From positions 7,933,338 through 7,997,337 of the forward strand of contig NC_088302.1 of assembly GCF_032854445.1 (NCBI RefSeq): a stretch of DNA of 64,000 bases, in the 5' to 3' direction. This stretch comes from Liolophura sinensis. Its lineage: Eukaryota > Mollusca > Polyplacophora > Chitonida > Chitonidae. Of this stretch, positions 42,968 to 55,893 are shown piece after piece. Below the pieces are notes generated by a model. It searched no databases. It had not been told where the DNA came from and saw nothing but the letters and a program-made list of their open reading frames with translations. The first letter of the stretch is position 1, and each line of letters opens with the position of its first letter. Made by a program: the position numbers and the translations under genes.

Positions 42968-45494
42968 ATTATGAAGTCCAGAGAAAAAAAGTAAAAAGAT
43001 TCATAAATCGATCTCTATACTGAAAGTTGCCTTGGGATAATCAGGGGAGATAACGCTTCATCAGAGAGAAGTCGAATGGTGGTATCTTGTATCGTTTGCC
43101 TTAAACGTAAAATATTCAGTATAGGTAGCAGAATTTCATATTTAGCCGCATTAAATGTAATTTGCGGCCATTGCAGATTTGTAAGAAAGGATGCGGATCG
43201 ATCACCCATGGGAATGTTGGCAGGAATGGACAGGTCGACGCTTCGGGACACGTTTCTGTCAGGTAGGAGAGGTGTTAGGTTTGGGAATGGTGTGGGGAAA
43301 CTGGTTTTTACTGCGCACATCAAAGTTACCATTGTTTATTTGACAGTTGTTAACTGAGTCATGTGAGGACACTGTTACTTTGAACATTGTATTATTCGGC
43401 ACGATTTAAATGAACTGGGATTTTTTTTACAGTTTATATTTACAGAAAAGTTTCTTTAACTTCAAAATTCACTGTGATTCCACATTGGTCTATGTATATT
43501 TTGGGTAACATCGGCTACTGTCAGACAGACAGACAGACAGACAGATATTTGTAGCTGCAGAACAATACTCCGCCAAGTCTGATAACGGACAAAGAACAGT
43601 CACACCTTCGTCTGAAGCATTTCTTTTCCGGCAGGTGAAGAGTAAGGTACAACTGCCGCTTAAATACACTTATTGAGGTTTACTAATTAGCTATCAATAA
43701 GAAAGGTATCCCCCGCGAAGCCATTACTTGTAATTACCGCCCTTCCTCACTAAGACAAGACAATCAGCGGGTGCATCTCTGCGGGGAACACGGCTGCTAG
43801 TCAGAATAACTTATTCCTAATTTCGACAGTTTTCTCAGACTGCTGTAAAACTCTCACCTGATTTGTAAAACATCACTAAATATTAAATGTGATTATATAT
43901 AACCTGAAATGCAGTTCAAACTCGTCTGGCCACAAAAAAGAAAATAGCCGAATATAATTGGTGAAATTTATGTTTTCTAACTATGAAATATACAGATATA
44001 TATATTTTAATAGTGTTGTGTATGTGTATATTAGTATATATATATATGAACGTTTGTCACGTGTACATTTTTTTCGCCTAACTGAAAAAGTTAAATATCC
44101 CAACTTTTACCATCAGAACAATTTCAACGAAAGGTTTCAAGACGGCCATGTTGTTGTTGCCCCAGGTTGGTTGCCTGGGGCATTGCTCAGCTCTAAGTGT
44201 GATTCATTGTACCAGATCTTTGCCACTGAGAAGTCAAGGTTCGGATACCACTGATTATTTCTTCCCGCTGTGGACGATGGTCATAGCACAATACCCACCA
44301 AAATCTCACCTGATCTACCCTTTTATTGAGGTGTATGTAAGAGATCTACATTAAGTATTTCTCACGCTCTCTACTCATCGCCTGTTCTATACTAACTTAA
44401 AACGTAAGCCATTCCATCATGCAATGCATGCTTCTTCGAACAAACCGAGACTGAAAAAAAATAGCTGAACTAAAATCTCAGAATGTCTAAATTTAACACA
44501 GACATGCTATTTTGGACACAAAAACGTGAAAACATTAATAATGTGTTTATAATGGCATTTTTCGAGATTTCTAAATCTTGGTACGGCCAGTAATTGCCCA
44601 ACGTTCCTGTATTATAACATTTTAAGCCACCATCTTTACGGACACCGCCTTGATCATTGATTGACCATGTCCGTCCTGAAATCTTCAGTTGTTCGGTTAA
44701 GTGTGCGGGTCGAATTGCTAGGAGACATTTGAATCAACATATTAGTTCACAAACGATAAATCCAGAATTGTCGGTTTCTGAATTTATCTCACCGACATAC
44801 CGATGATGTTCCACGGATTTCACGGAAGGAGGATAAGAAAAGTTTCGCTAAAGTTCTAACAACTTTTTGACATGTGCTGGGAAAGTTCATGGACGATGAG
44901 CTATGACGTCAGTCACGCTGTGAGCATATAAGTAGAACCGTTATTTCCATATGTATCTTTATCTGGCCAAGTCCTAATCTTCCACACAAAACCGGTTAGA
45001 AAGCTGAAGGAAGGATATGTTGACTTGATAAGCGTTTTAACACCAACCTAAGTAAGGAAAAGCGAAATATTGGATATGTAACCGTAATAAAAAGATTAAA
45101 ACAACATTAAAATGTGAAATTAGGGATCCCAATTCATTACTGATTAATCGCAATAGATTCTCAATAGCTATTGACTATATTACATCGAACCAGTTGAAAT
45201 GGATCAACAAAAACGTAATCCCAAGTTACAAGAAATAAAAAAAAAATTAGCCACAGTAGAAGAGGCTCTGGTATATTGCGTAACTCTGTCTACCATCATT
45301 CTTTGTTTACAATTCTGATGTACTAATGCCAGCGTACATATCCATTAACCCAACAGTGTGAGTGTGAGAAAACGTTGAACGATTTTGGTGAACCAGGACA
45401 GTTGCTTTGTACATCTATGAGGGTGGCACCTGTTAAGCGGTTTGTCAACAATTAAATGATATGGAATAGTTTCGAATGTTAAGTAGGGTGTTAT

Positions 45495-45497
<3 letters not shown>

Positions 45498-45542
<45 letters not shown>

Positions 45543-45564
45543 CTTTATATGTAATCATGTCAAA

Positions 45565-45617
<53 letters not shown>
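45498..45617. repeat. Paired (TA)n microsatellites
   Basis: Two long (TA)n runs (about 45498-45539 and 45570-45616) are separated by TTGGCTTTATATGTAATC. The second is bounded by GTCAAAAACTATATA on the left and TATAGTTTTTGAC on the right, itself an inverted repeat. Strong cruciform or hairpin potential. Confidence 0.95.
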
Positions 45618-45628
<11 letters not shown>

Positions 45629-45635
45629 AGTTTTT

Positions 45636-45806
45636 GACTCTTCTATTGTGAATAAAAATATTTTGTTTCTTGTAACGTGGGACAAGGTTTTACTGATCCA
45701 TATCGACTTGTTCGATGTAATGCCGCCGATAATTATTGAGAATCCATTGTGATTAATGAGTAAAGAATCTGGCTCCCTAATTGCACACTTCAATGTTGTT
45801 TTAACA
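45636..45806 (-). repeat. Inverted copy of array block G
   Basis: Read on the minus strand it gives AAAACAACATTGAAGTGTG, then GATTAATCACAATGGATTC and TTACAAGAAACAAAATATT, closely matching block G at 39805-39960 and 45090-45250. It faces the direct copy across the (TA)n tract, so unit U3 ends in a large inverted duplication. Confidence 0.85.
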
Positions 45807-45819
45807 ATGTTCTGTCTGT

Positions 45820-48455
45820 TTCAATATACTATCCATAATACACTCTGACAGGTGTATCTGTCTCACTGGTCATCTGTTAGACTGACCGGTCAGAGCAGTA
45901 TATACATTCAGTATTTAGATAAATGTATCCCGACATCCAGTTCACTTGTGTGAGGTATTCAGAGATACACGAGACCATCTGTTAATTCCCATGGTGTTGC
46001 CCAGCCCATTTTCCCCAAATCACATGTCACCGGCCATATGCGGTACTGACACATATAATCAGTATATAGTTAGCTGGTGATGAAAGTGGTATTGATTGTA
46101 AAATCAGACTCAGGATTCATATTGTATATTGTAACAACCAGCACGCATATCCAATGTTGCATTAATGAAGACTTTTACGAAATATATGATGACAGATTGA
46201 GCCGAGATGGCCCGTTTCATAATAAAATGGCACAGAGGGGTAAATGGTCAAGTACAAATGAATTCCAGAAAGGACGGTTTCCCCTTGTTCTTAAACGCCT
46301 TTAAAAGAGCATTGTGAAAATTTCTTTTGGATGCTTAAGTAAACATGGCATGGATATGTACAGCATTGTCTAAGGTCTCCTGGAAATGAGTTATTCTTCA
46401 AGGTTTTACTGGGGATGAAGCCTTCATAGTGTCTACATGTATAGGGTAGCCCAGATTTTCATCGTTACAGTCTTCTGCTGCACGCTGGTATGAAGCCTTC
46501 ATAGTGTCTACATGTATAGGGTAGCCCAGATTTTCATCGTTACAGTCTTCTGCTGCACGCTGGTATGAAGCCTTCATAGTGTCTACATGAATAGGGTAGA
46601 TATTCGTTGTTACAGTTTTCTGCTGCACGCTGGGATGAAACCTTCACAGTGTCCACATGAATAGGGTAGCCCAGATATTCATCGTTACCATCTACTATTG
46701 CACGCAGCCCACAAAGAACAATCACACCTCATTTGGGAGCGCTTGTTTTACGACAGGTGAAGAGTAAAGTACGAAAAAATTGGTCAAGGACACTTAAGGA
46801 GAATGAGTAATTAGCGATTATTAATGAATATATCTCCCCATGACGTGATTACCTGTAATTACCTTGATCTTTCTAAGACAAAATAAAACTGCGCCCGCTT
46901 CTCTACGGGTATCGAGACGTTTCATCAGAGAATACTCGGGTTAGATCTGACAGTTCGTCCCAAAATATCACCGTACTTTCGAGTTAAGAGTAGCCCTATT
47001 ACATTTCATATTTAGCAGCTTTTTGAAGTATTAATCCGGTTCAAATACATACACCGGCAGAAGTGTAAAGGAGTATGACGGCTATAAGGATCATTTATGC
47101 AAACCTTATTCATAGTTTTAAGACTTTGTAAGCATTTAAATAGAAATATCAGAGCATTCCTGTTGTCAATAATTCAGACCTACGGTTTCCCTGATTAAAG
47201 TGAAATGCTCACACAGGAATGTAACATAAAAAGATGCATAAATATGATGAACGCTGTTTTTCAATCGAATCTTTGTTTCAGCGGTACTTATATACACAGT
47301 ATGTAATTGACCACATCCGTCCTCAAATGTCCGGCACCTATAATTACGTCTGGGAGTCGAATATAGGAAGTCTTTGGAATCATTTATTTGGTCATGGTAT
47401 TTCATTTGCCAAAAAAAAAATTTCAGACGTGTATGAGATGTTTTTCATATACATTCTTTCTATTTGAAATAATTCTCATGTATTTCTTCTTTCTTCACAT
47501 TGAAACTTTTGTGAAGAAAACGTCAATCTGAAATACTGACATTCGAATTAACCAGAGAAACTACTTAGCCAATGGGTTTATGGTTAAGTGCTGAAAGATT
47601 TGTACAGTATATACAGAGAATATAAGAAATTTCCATGGCGTGTTTAATACAGATTTAGTCAAAATTTAAAGAAATAAAATCTGACACGTATTTGGAAAGT
47701 TCATGAAGGATGAGATATGACATCAGTCATGCTGTGAACATCATCACGAGAGAGGTATAGTGGCCAAGATCGAATGTATAGATTGCCGATAGAAAACCAG
47801 TTAGGAAGCGTAAAAAATATGCTCACTTGGTGTACAACCTGACACCGAACATAAGTTTCTTATGTCTAGCTATGATTTATCATTAATTCAAACAACACTG
47901 AAATGAACAATCAGTGGGATTTGGTTGATAACTGAGTGGCATTTTGCGACCAATCATCAGCATAATTTTGTATGGACAGCCTTTTCACCTGTATACGTCT
48001 GCCCTCATGTATATGTATAGTGAACATTTAAAAGTTTAAAGATTGCAAGAAGGTAATTAAAAACATCTACTTTTCACATTTTAAAGAAATGAACAAGTAC
48101 TTAGACAAGGGTTTGCTGAATTCAATAACCTTGTCCACAAAACTGAAGTACTGTTGGCAATAGATATATACATTTACGAAAATCTCATATACCCTGCGTA
48201 TTACAGGAATTGTTCTAACGCGTTACAGGTGGAGGATATGATCTCGTTTATACACGTGTACTGTCAGCACGGAAGTGAGAATAGTGACCTAGTGGCCCTA
48301 AAACAACTCTTCATAGTTATTTCTAAACGTGTCTCCTTGATATATAACACAGCTTCCACCGGAACAATGTGGTCGTGCCTTAAATTATGACTTCCATTGT
48401 AGTATACATAATACATGTACATATGTTTGACTGGCTATTGTTGGGTGTACATTTC
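45820..48455. repeat. Array unit U4 (even type)
   Basis: C 45840-46050, 75-base minisatellite 46416-46708, B 46745-46950 (ATATCTCCCCATGACGTGAT), E' 47235-47410, F' 47690-47745, A 47785-47850 with a decayed core (AACCAGTT), post-A 47900-47970. Lacks D and H, like U2. Confidence 0.8.
46416..46708. repeat. 75-base minisatellite, four copies
   Basis: Starts TGAAGCCTTCATAGTGTCTA at 46416, 46491, 46566 and (diverged) 46636, with periods of 75, 75 and 70. Because 75 is a multiple of three, the minus strand reads as a 25-residue peptide repeat (YPIHVDTMKAS). The 70-base spacing breaks that frame, so I read it as non-coding. Confidence 0.9.
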
Positions 48456-51400
48456 TACTTCTGGCCATCTGTCTGAATGAGCGGTCAAAAGTGAAGATAT
48501 CCAACTCGAGGATCAATCCTTAACTCTGAACCACCTGTAGGTCAGGAAAATGTAATCCAGAGATATATGAGATTATCTGTTAATCCATGTGGTGCGGCCC
48601 AGCCCATTTCTCCCAAATCACATGTCACCGGGTGAGTGCCCTGGATACACACCCGGCATTGTGGAAATAGCTGTACTGGGACCTCTGTTGGATTAAATAA
48701 CATCAATTACGTGATCAGCATTTATTCTGGTGTGAAATACATCAACCGATGGAACTCAAAACACAAAATTAGCAGAAACAGCTAAATAATCCAGATTAAT
48801 AATAAGATCGCTCGCTGCTGAAAGTTGCTTTGACAATCAAGGGGAGATAATGCTGCGTCAGCGCAAACAGAAAGATAATTACTGATTGGGAGTTCGCAAT
48901 CATACAAAGTGTAAGTTACCATCTCTGCTCAAACAGAAATGATAAAGGTCTTTATTGCTCCTTAATTTTACGGTTATGATATAAAAATGTTATAAAATGT
49001 TATATTTCAAATACAGTCACAGGAGAGGGATTTGATGTCGTCGATATAAATTTACTCTTACATGTGCATCGGTTAATGAAAAATACTTGATCAGGTCAAA
49101 ATCAAATCTAGAATTGATCAATAACCTATATAAGGTAATTAACAGGAATGGGCAGGTAAAAGTTTGGGAACACATTTCTGTCAGGAGGGCGGGCTTTAGG
49201 GCTTCACCATACATGTTCCAGAGAGGTGTTAGGTTTGGGGAGGGTTTATGGCAATTGGCTATCAATCCGCATATCATATAAAATATATCTATGTTAATTA
49301 TCAATAATTGCTAATTGGATCACGTGAAAACACCACCTCACTTTCTTCACTTCAATTTATGGTTACATCAAAGCTTCTTTTCACATAGTAATTCTCAGAG
49401 GCACTGTAGAAGAGACAGAAACATACACACACTTTCGTAGCTGCAGAACAATACTTCAATCATCCAGTGTGATAATGGGGCATTTTTTTCCCGAACAGGT
49501 GAAAAGTAAAGTACAAAGAGTACTTAAATACACCAACTGAGTTTTACTAATTAGTCATTACTAAAATAGTATCCCCCGTGAAGCCATTACCTGCATTTAC
49601 AGCCCCTCCTCAATAGACGGGCAGACAATCGGCGCGCGCATCTCTGCGGAAAATGCAGCCAGTAGTCTGGATATGTTACTCTTAATTTTGACAGTTTTCT
49701 CAAATTGCTGTAAATCTCTCACCTGACTTAAAATATATTTAGGTATAAAATGTGTATATGAACCAGAGTTTGAAATACGGAACTTGTTTAAACACGTCTT
49801 CCCAGTATAAAGACAAAAAGTCATATATGATACATAGAGATATGATTTAATATTGTTTTACATGTATTTTTCAAATAACAATCACCAACTGATTAAAGTC
49901 AAGAATCCCGACTTTTGGCGTCAAAATAATTTTTAAGACAACCATGTTGTTGTTGCCCCAGGTTGGTTGCCTGGAGCATTGTTCAGCTCTAAATGTGGTT
50001 CATTGTAACATATCTTTGCCACTCAGAACACAAGGTTCCGATACCACTGATTATTTCTTCCCGCTGCGGACGATGGCCATTGCTCAATATCCTTTCAAAT
50101 CTCACCTCTCCTACCCTTTTATTGATGTTTGTGTAAGAGATGTACATTAACTATTTCTCACGCTTAATCGTCTGGCCCATGTTAAATAATATGTCGCGCC
50201 TTCATCTAAAAAGAAAACCTCTGTCCCTCTGCACAAATATAGCCCAAATAAATAGTTATATTCTATAATCGCAGACAGTCTAAATATCAAACAGTTTAAA
50301 ATGATGCCTTTCTTGGAAAGCAGTCGTCTCTAATGATTTCGTTAGAGAGGTAACAAATTGATTAAAACATGAAAAATGTGTTTTTAATTACACTTTTGGG
50401 GTATCATACTATTTGAAGCCATCATCTTTGCCGAAACCGCTTTGATCATTAATTGACCATGTCAGTTCTCAAATCTCCAGTCATTCGCTAAAGTGTGCGG
50501 GTCGAATTGACAGGAGACATTGAAATCAACTAATTGGTTCATGGACAATAAACCTAGACTTGGCGGTTTCTGAATTAATCTCGTCGACATAGTTCCACAG
50601 AAGGGTTTTAATAAAGGTTTCATGAAAGTTCTAAGAACTTTTTGACATGTCCTGGGAATGTTCTTCAACGACGAGGTATGACGTCAGTCACGCTGTGAGC
50701 AGCAGCACGAACAATTTGAGTAGAACTGGGAATCCTTTATATTCATATATCGCGAACAAGTCATAATCTACAACACAAAACCGGTTACGGAGCTTAAGTA
50801 AGATGTTCACCTGATCTTGACACCTGTATGAGTTTATGCAAATCACACATCTCATATATAGCTGAGATGAAATGTCAATTAAAGCAACATTGAACTGAGC
50901 ATTGATGGAGCTAGCTTGAGTTTTGATTGATCACTCTACATTTTCAATAATTCCTGACTGTATTACTTCAAAGCTGTGTAGATCAGCAAAACTAATCGCA
51001 CTTAACAAAGAAACATAATATATTTTTTCACAGAAGAAGAAAGTTTGATGTATTGCGTAAAAATGTCAACCATCATTCTTTGTATAATCGTTGCACTATC
51101 CTCTTCATGCTGAAAGCCAAGTGAGGAAGTTACAACTTCCCTTTTTAAATTGAATTATTATTAATTTCATAAATAATAAGCACACAGAAGCATACATTAT
51201 ACAGAAAAATGTATTATTTTTAAACTTTAGTTTATTTTGTGTACATTACATTATTCCATTAGCAATGTGTTACGCAGAGCCGAGTAACCCGAGTATCTAC
51301 AGAATGATGATTTATACTGGAGATTTTACTGGCACACCTAGAATCTTTTCTCGATCCACATCGATAACGCGTATCAAGGCCATTGGTACATGTGACGTCA

Positions 51401-51884
51401 GAAGTTCAAATCTTGCAGTTGCCCTATATTTGCAAACAACATTCTGTCTAGTTTTACTTAGGAACATACCTTTGACGGTCATAAACGGTGATTGAATGCT
51501 AATTTCTGCAGATGTCATAATAAAGAAGAAAATAAAGCGATGTTGGGTGTAAACCCAAGTTTGTTCACAAATAGCCATATATTGTTCACGATATACAAAT
51601 TTCAAAACACATCACCTTGATACGAACAATGATACATTCACGTGATGCCGTATTAAATAGGATAATGAGATTTTTAAGCTACCGCATATCTTCAAGAACA
51701 AATTGGGGCGTTCTGTAAATGATAAATACAATGATATATTCGCTCGTTATTGCAGCAGAATGGATTCATATAGGGTATCCACAATTTCGACAAGAGGAAA
51801 AGGGGCGTTTCTTATCATTATTCTTGCTGTTAAGGACAATATCTGCTTTCGCTTTACTGTCCATAAGACACATACACTAGAGGC
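48456..51884. repeat. Array unit U5 (odd type)
   Basis: C 48456-48640, H 49090-49340, B 49490-49740, D 49890-50175, E 50400-50600, F 50635-50715 (TGACGTCA at 50679-50686), A 50770-50830 (AACCGGTT at 50779-50786), a diverged G near 50880-51030, and I starting near 51030. I is cut by a SINE fragment at about 51084. Confidence 0.8.
51084..51150 (-). mobile_element. Internal SINE fragment, ACTC-tail family
   Basis: TCGTTGCACTATCCTCTTCA and GAGGAAGTTACAACTTCC match the middle of the full-length SINE at 1137-1500. It interrupts block I of U5 directly after CATCATTCTTTGT. Confidence 0.8.
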
Positions 51885-52132
51885 TAACAGGTGTATCTGT
51901 CATAGTGACCATCTGTTAGACTGACCGGTCAGGACAGTACATTGACACCCAGCATGTAGATGTGTAATGAAAGTTAGTCCACCTGGAGGTCATTCAGAGA
52001 TATATGAGATAATATGTTAATCCCTATGCTACTGCCCAGCCCATTTTTTCCCAAATCACATGTCACTATAGCTATGTGCGGTACTGACACATGCATCCAG
52101 AGCACAGCTAGCTGTATGGGGCTGAGATTGAT

Positions 52133-52455
52133 GGTTATGCCCGGTTCATACAAACTCAAGCATCCACTGTATATAGTCAGAATGGGGGTGTAGTTGTAAC
52201 ATCAGACACAGGTTATGCCCGGTACTTACAAACTCAAGCATCCACTGTATATAGTCAGAATGGGGGTGTAGTTGTAACATCAAACACAGGTTATGCCCGG
52301 TACATGCAGACTCAAGCATCCATTGTATATGGTTAGAGGGGGGAGGGTATTTGTAACATCAGACACAGGTTATGTCCGGTACATACAGACTCAAGCATCC
52401 ACTGTATATGGTTAGAATGGGGGTGTAGTTGTAACATCAGACACAGGTTATGCCC
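52133..52455. repeat. 78-base minisatellite, 4.1 copies
   Basis: GGTTATGCCCGGTTCATAC-type starts at 52133, 52211, 52289, 52368 and 52446. It sits between C and B of U6, the place where other units carry unrelated tandem repeats. Confidence 0.92.
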
Positions 52456-53580
52456 GAATGTGTGTATCGTATCTACCCAACTGTGTGCTGTAGTTTGTTT
52501 TAAAACCTAGCAATGAGATGGAATAAAAATCTCTAAATGATGAAGACACCGAGAGAAAATGTGAAAATCACGGAACCCTGTAAAATATTAGAGTCCTTAA
52601 AAAATCTCTGAAATCCATTATTGCTATAGTTACCATCGGCTTATACCTCTTGTAGGGTCCATGCAGAAGGAATGGGACAGATTAAACAAAAAGATTAAAA
52701 CAAAGAACAATCCCCCATTGTCGGAAGCATTTCTTTTCGAGCAGGTGAAGAGTGGGTTACAATAAACTTACAAGCACACCTGTGGAGAATTACTAATTAC
52801 CAATCTGTAATGAATATGTCTCCCCGTGACGTCGTTATCTGCAATTACCTTGATCTTTCTAAGATAAGAAAAACCTACGACGCCTCTACCCGGACATCGG
52901 AACTTCTCAATGCAAAATTGGCGGCTTAGTGTTGACAGTTTGCTTCAAACTCTCACCCAGTTCGTGGAGAATCTCTATGTATTTCTGTTAATCTTAAACA
53001 GCTTTCCTAAACATTAATCATATGTAAATTATTAACTTTCATTCGTGTAAATGTGTATAACGCCTTAGACTGGTTTACGCATAAACCTGATATATTTAGA
53101 TATGCTAATGAAATCTATATAACTGTTATAAATGAATTCGAATGGAAATATGAGTACAAATATCCCCATTCCCATTATTTATACCATGTGTTTACCTGGT
53201 TGAATTTAAATGCTCGTATTTATTGTTTCGTGAAAGTTTCCAGTCAGAGGCGTCTTGCTGATGATGTAGATTAATTATACTGATACAGCCTACGGACCAT
53301 TATTAATCACAGTTTAATGCTGATAAGAACATTTATTGTTTTTTTTTATCTTTCTGGGGATGTGGTTGAGACATAATATTCAGCACCGAACCTGTCAGGA
53401 AGCCTATAGAGCAGGAGATGTTCGCTTGATGACAACTTTGACACCGACTTGGAGGTTTTCCGAAATCTAACTGTGATTCATAATTAACTAAAACAACACC
53501 GAAATGAGCAATGGGTGGGATTTGACTGATTATTGAGTGGGATTTGACTGATTATTGAGTGGCATTTTGTGAATAATAAT

Positions 53581-53652
53581 GAGTGAGTGAGTGAGTGCTT
53601 GGGGTTTAACGTCGTACTCAACAATTTTTCAGTCATATGACGACGAAGGAAT
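53581..53652 (-). mobile_element. 5'-truncated SINE inserted in U6, ACTC-tail family
   Basis: The last about 72 bases of the 1137-1500 SINE type. It is flanked by a perfect 10-base duplication, GAATAATAAT, at 53571-53580 and 53653-53662. U2 shows the unoccupied site near 42058 (GTGAGTAATAATCAACATG). Confidence 0.92.
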
Positions 53653-54340
53653 GAATAATAATGAACATGATTTGGTATCCTCTACCTATCTACCTGTATA
53701 TATGTAAACTACACTATGCATGTAAACATATACATATATAGTCAACATTTAAATATTTTAAAAGATAAATAATGTTGTTTTTCATTATTAAAGATGTTAA
53801 CTGGCCAAATACGGCATAAGTGATATTTAACATACTGTATTATTTACGAGTTTTCCTCTCCTAGAATACAGGCAATGCAGGTCATTTTTTTCTTTATCTT
53901 TGCAATGGCATAAAACATTGAACACGACGGAATTTCGCGTGTAGTTATATGGAAGGTAATTTGCAAACCGTACAAATTTATTCTACCAATGAGGTAATTG
54001 ACAGGAATGGGCAGGTAACGTTGAGAAACACGTCTCTGTCAGGAAGGCGGGTTTTACAGCCTCACACTTTCACCGTACATGTTCCGGAGAGGTGTTAGGT
54101 TTGGGGAGGGTTTAGGGCAATTGGCTATCAATCCGCATATCATATAAAGCATAGCTTAATTATTTATAATTGCTAATTGGATGATGTAACAACGCTGCTA
54201 CTCTAAGCATTTGTTTCATTTGCCACTGTTTAAGTGAAATGATTCATTTACTGATTCTGAGGCAAAGCCTCTTTTGGCTTCGTAAATCTCTGAAGCTCCC
54301 CATGTGTATATTTGTGAATCACGCTGACTACTGTCGCACA

Positions 54341-54430
54341 GACTTAACTGAAGCGCCATCAGATAGACTTAACTGAAGCGTCATCAGACAGACTTAACTG
54401 AAGCGCCATCAGACAGACTTTCTTAACTGA
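54341..54430. repeat. 25-base minisatellite, about 3.6 copies
   Basis: GACTTAACTGAAGCGCCATC-type unit starting at 54341, 54366, 54391 and 54416, immediately before block B of U7. Confidence 0.92.
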
Positions 54431-55635
54431 AGTACAATAATCCATAGTCTAATGGCGCACAAAGAGCAGTCACACGTTCGTCTGGAAGCATATTTTTTCG
54501 GGTCGGTGAAGTCTAAGTTACAAAGGACGCTTAAATACACTAATTAAGTTTTACTGATTAGCCATTACTAAGGAATGTATCCCCCGTGAAGTAATTATCA
54601 CCTTTCGTGACTAAGACAAGACAATCGGCGCGCGCATCTCTGCGGGGAACGCGGCCACTAGTCGGGATATTTTGCTCTTAATTTTGACAGTTTGGTCAAA
54701 TTGCGGTGAAACTCTCAGATAACTGGTGATAGCAAGAATATCCATCCAAATAAATTCCTGATCCGCATAAACAATATTCCATGTCCTCACCCAAAAAGCT
54801 AAATCTGCCTCTCCAAACAAAAAGGGTCTAATTAAAGTATGTATCTCATGTATATACACCTAAATGTTGGCACCGTGAACACCTGTGAAGGATTTAAATG
54901 TTTTTGTACCACGACATTTGGAGCCATCGTCTTTACCAACACCGCCAACACCGTCAATGATATTGACTGACCTTGTCCGTCCTTAAATCTCTAGTCATTC
55001 AGTTCAGTGTGCGGGTCGAATTGATAAGAGACGTTGAAGTCAACTAACTGGTTGACGGAACATAAATCCAGACTTGGTGGTTTCTGAATTAATCTCAACG
55101 ACATACTGATGAAGTTGTACAGATTCAAAAGAAGGCGGTTAAGAAAGGTTTCGTGACGGTTTTAAGAACTTATAGACACGTTTTGGAGTGTCCATGGAGG
55201 ATTGGATAGGATATGATGTTAGTCACGCAGTGAACAGCAACATGTACGATATAAGTAGAACTGTTGTTTTTGAAAATCCTAATCAAACCAAGTCCTTTTC
55301 CTAAACAGAAAAGCGGTTAGTAAGCTCAGGAAAGGAGATGTTCACTTTGACATCAGCCTGAGTTTGAACTGGCCAAATACCCGATACTTAGCTGTGATTA
55401 AGTGTTAATAAAACGACATAGCAGACAGCAGCGAACTGAATGAGCTAGACTCAGTAGAGTGTACTCCATGTTCAATAATTCTCGACCATATCGCTACCTA
55501 CCAATGAATCGAGCAAGAAATTAACAAATTATGTCTATTCACAGTAGAATAGCCTCTGGTGTATTGCATAACCGTGTCTACCAGCATTCTTTGTTTACAG
55601 TTCTGATATAATAATACCAATGTAAATATCCATTA

Positions 55636-55893
55636 GGGGCTTCCGTGGCTCAGTTGGTTAGCGCTAGCCTCAGAAGTCTCTCACCAACACGGAACGTGAG
55701 TTCAAGTTCAGCTCATACTGGCTTCCTCTCCGGCCTTAAGTCGGAAGGTCTTCCAGCAACCTGCGGATTGTCGTGGGTTTCCTCGGGCTCTGTCCGGTTT
55801 CCTCCCATTAGAGTTTCCTCTAATGCTGGCCGCCGTCGTATAAGTGAAATATTTTTGATTACGGCGTAAAACATCAATCAAATAAATAAATAA
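55636..55893 (+). mobile_element. Full-length tRNA-derived SINE inserted in U7
   Basis: The head GGCTTCCGTGGCTCAGTTGG contains an A box, and the B-box-like GAGTTCAAGTTC lies near 55698. The body contains GGTTTCCTCCC and GCTGGCCGCCGTCGTATAAG. The tail is AAATAAATAAATAA. A 13-base duplication, TAAATATCCATTA, flanks it at 55623-55635 and 55894-55906. U3 has the empty site near 45340. It has A and B boxes like a tRNA gene but is not one. Confidence 0.92.

Larger units (their letters stand above)
42455..45819. repeat. Array unit U3 (odd type)
   Basis: C 42455-42625, SINE insertion 42837-42967, H 43125-43345, (GACA)n 43522-43546, B 43630-43890, D 44070-44375, E 44625-44800, F 44860-44950 (TGACGTCA at 44904-44911), A 44980-45060 (AACCGGTT at 44990-44997), G 45090-45250, I 45255-45380. 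It ends in two (TA)n runs and an inverted copy of G at 45636-45806. B is nearly identical to U1 over its central 90 bases. Confidence 0.85.
51885..53800. repeat. Array unit U6 (even type)
   Basis: C 51885-52085, 78-base minisatellite 52133-52455, B 52730-52975, A near 53380-53450 with a lost core (GAACCTGTC), post-A 53510-53680 interrupted by a SINE. The TGATTATTGAGTGGGATTTG segment is duplicated near 53517-53560. Lacks D, H and a recognisable F. Confidence 0.75.

Noticed and set aside
43958-44254. 98-codon frame through block D with a conserved counterpart at 38634-38831
   Set aside because: It is the alternative frame of the same conserved DNA as the 67-68-codon frame. Both frames being similar points to DNA-level conservation, and U5 does not keep it.
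46398-46628. Peptide with 25-residue repeats on the minus strand
   Set aside because: The 75-base minisatellite happens to be a multiple of three. The fourth unit has a 5-base deletion, and no promoter, splice site or homologue is visible.
37710-49304. Similar minus-strand peptides in block H (CSQT, KPS motifs)
   Set aside because: The frames follow from DNA similarity of block H. Insertions and deletions between copies break the frame, and the U3 copy reads differently.
55636-55710. tRNA gene
   Set aside because: A and B boxes are present, but the sequence continues into a SINE body with an AAATAAAT tail and a target-site duplication; no clover-leaf is expected.
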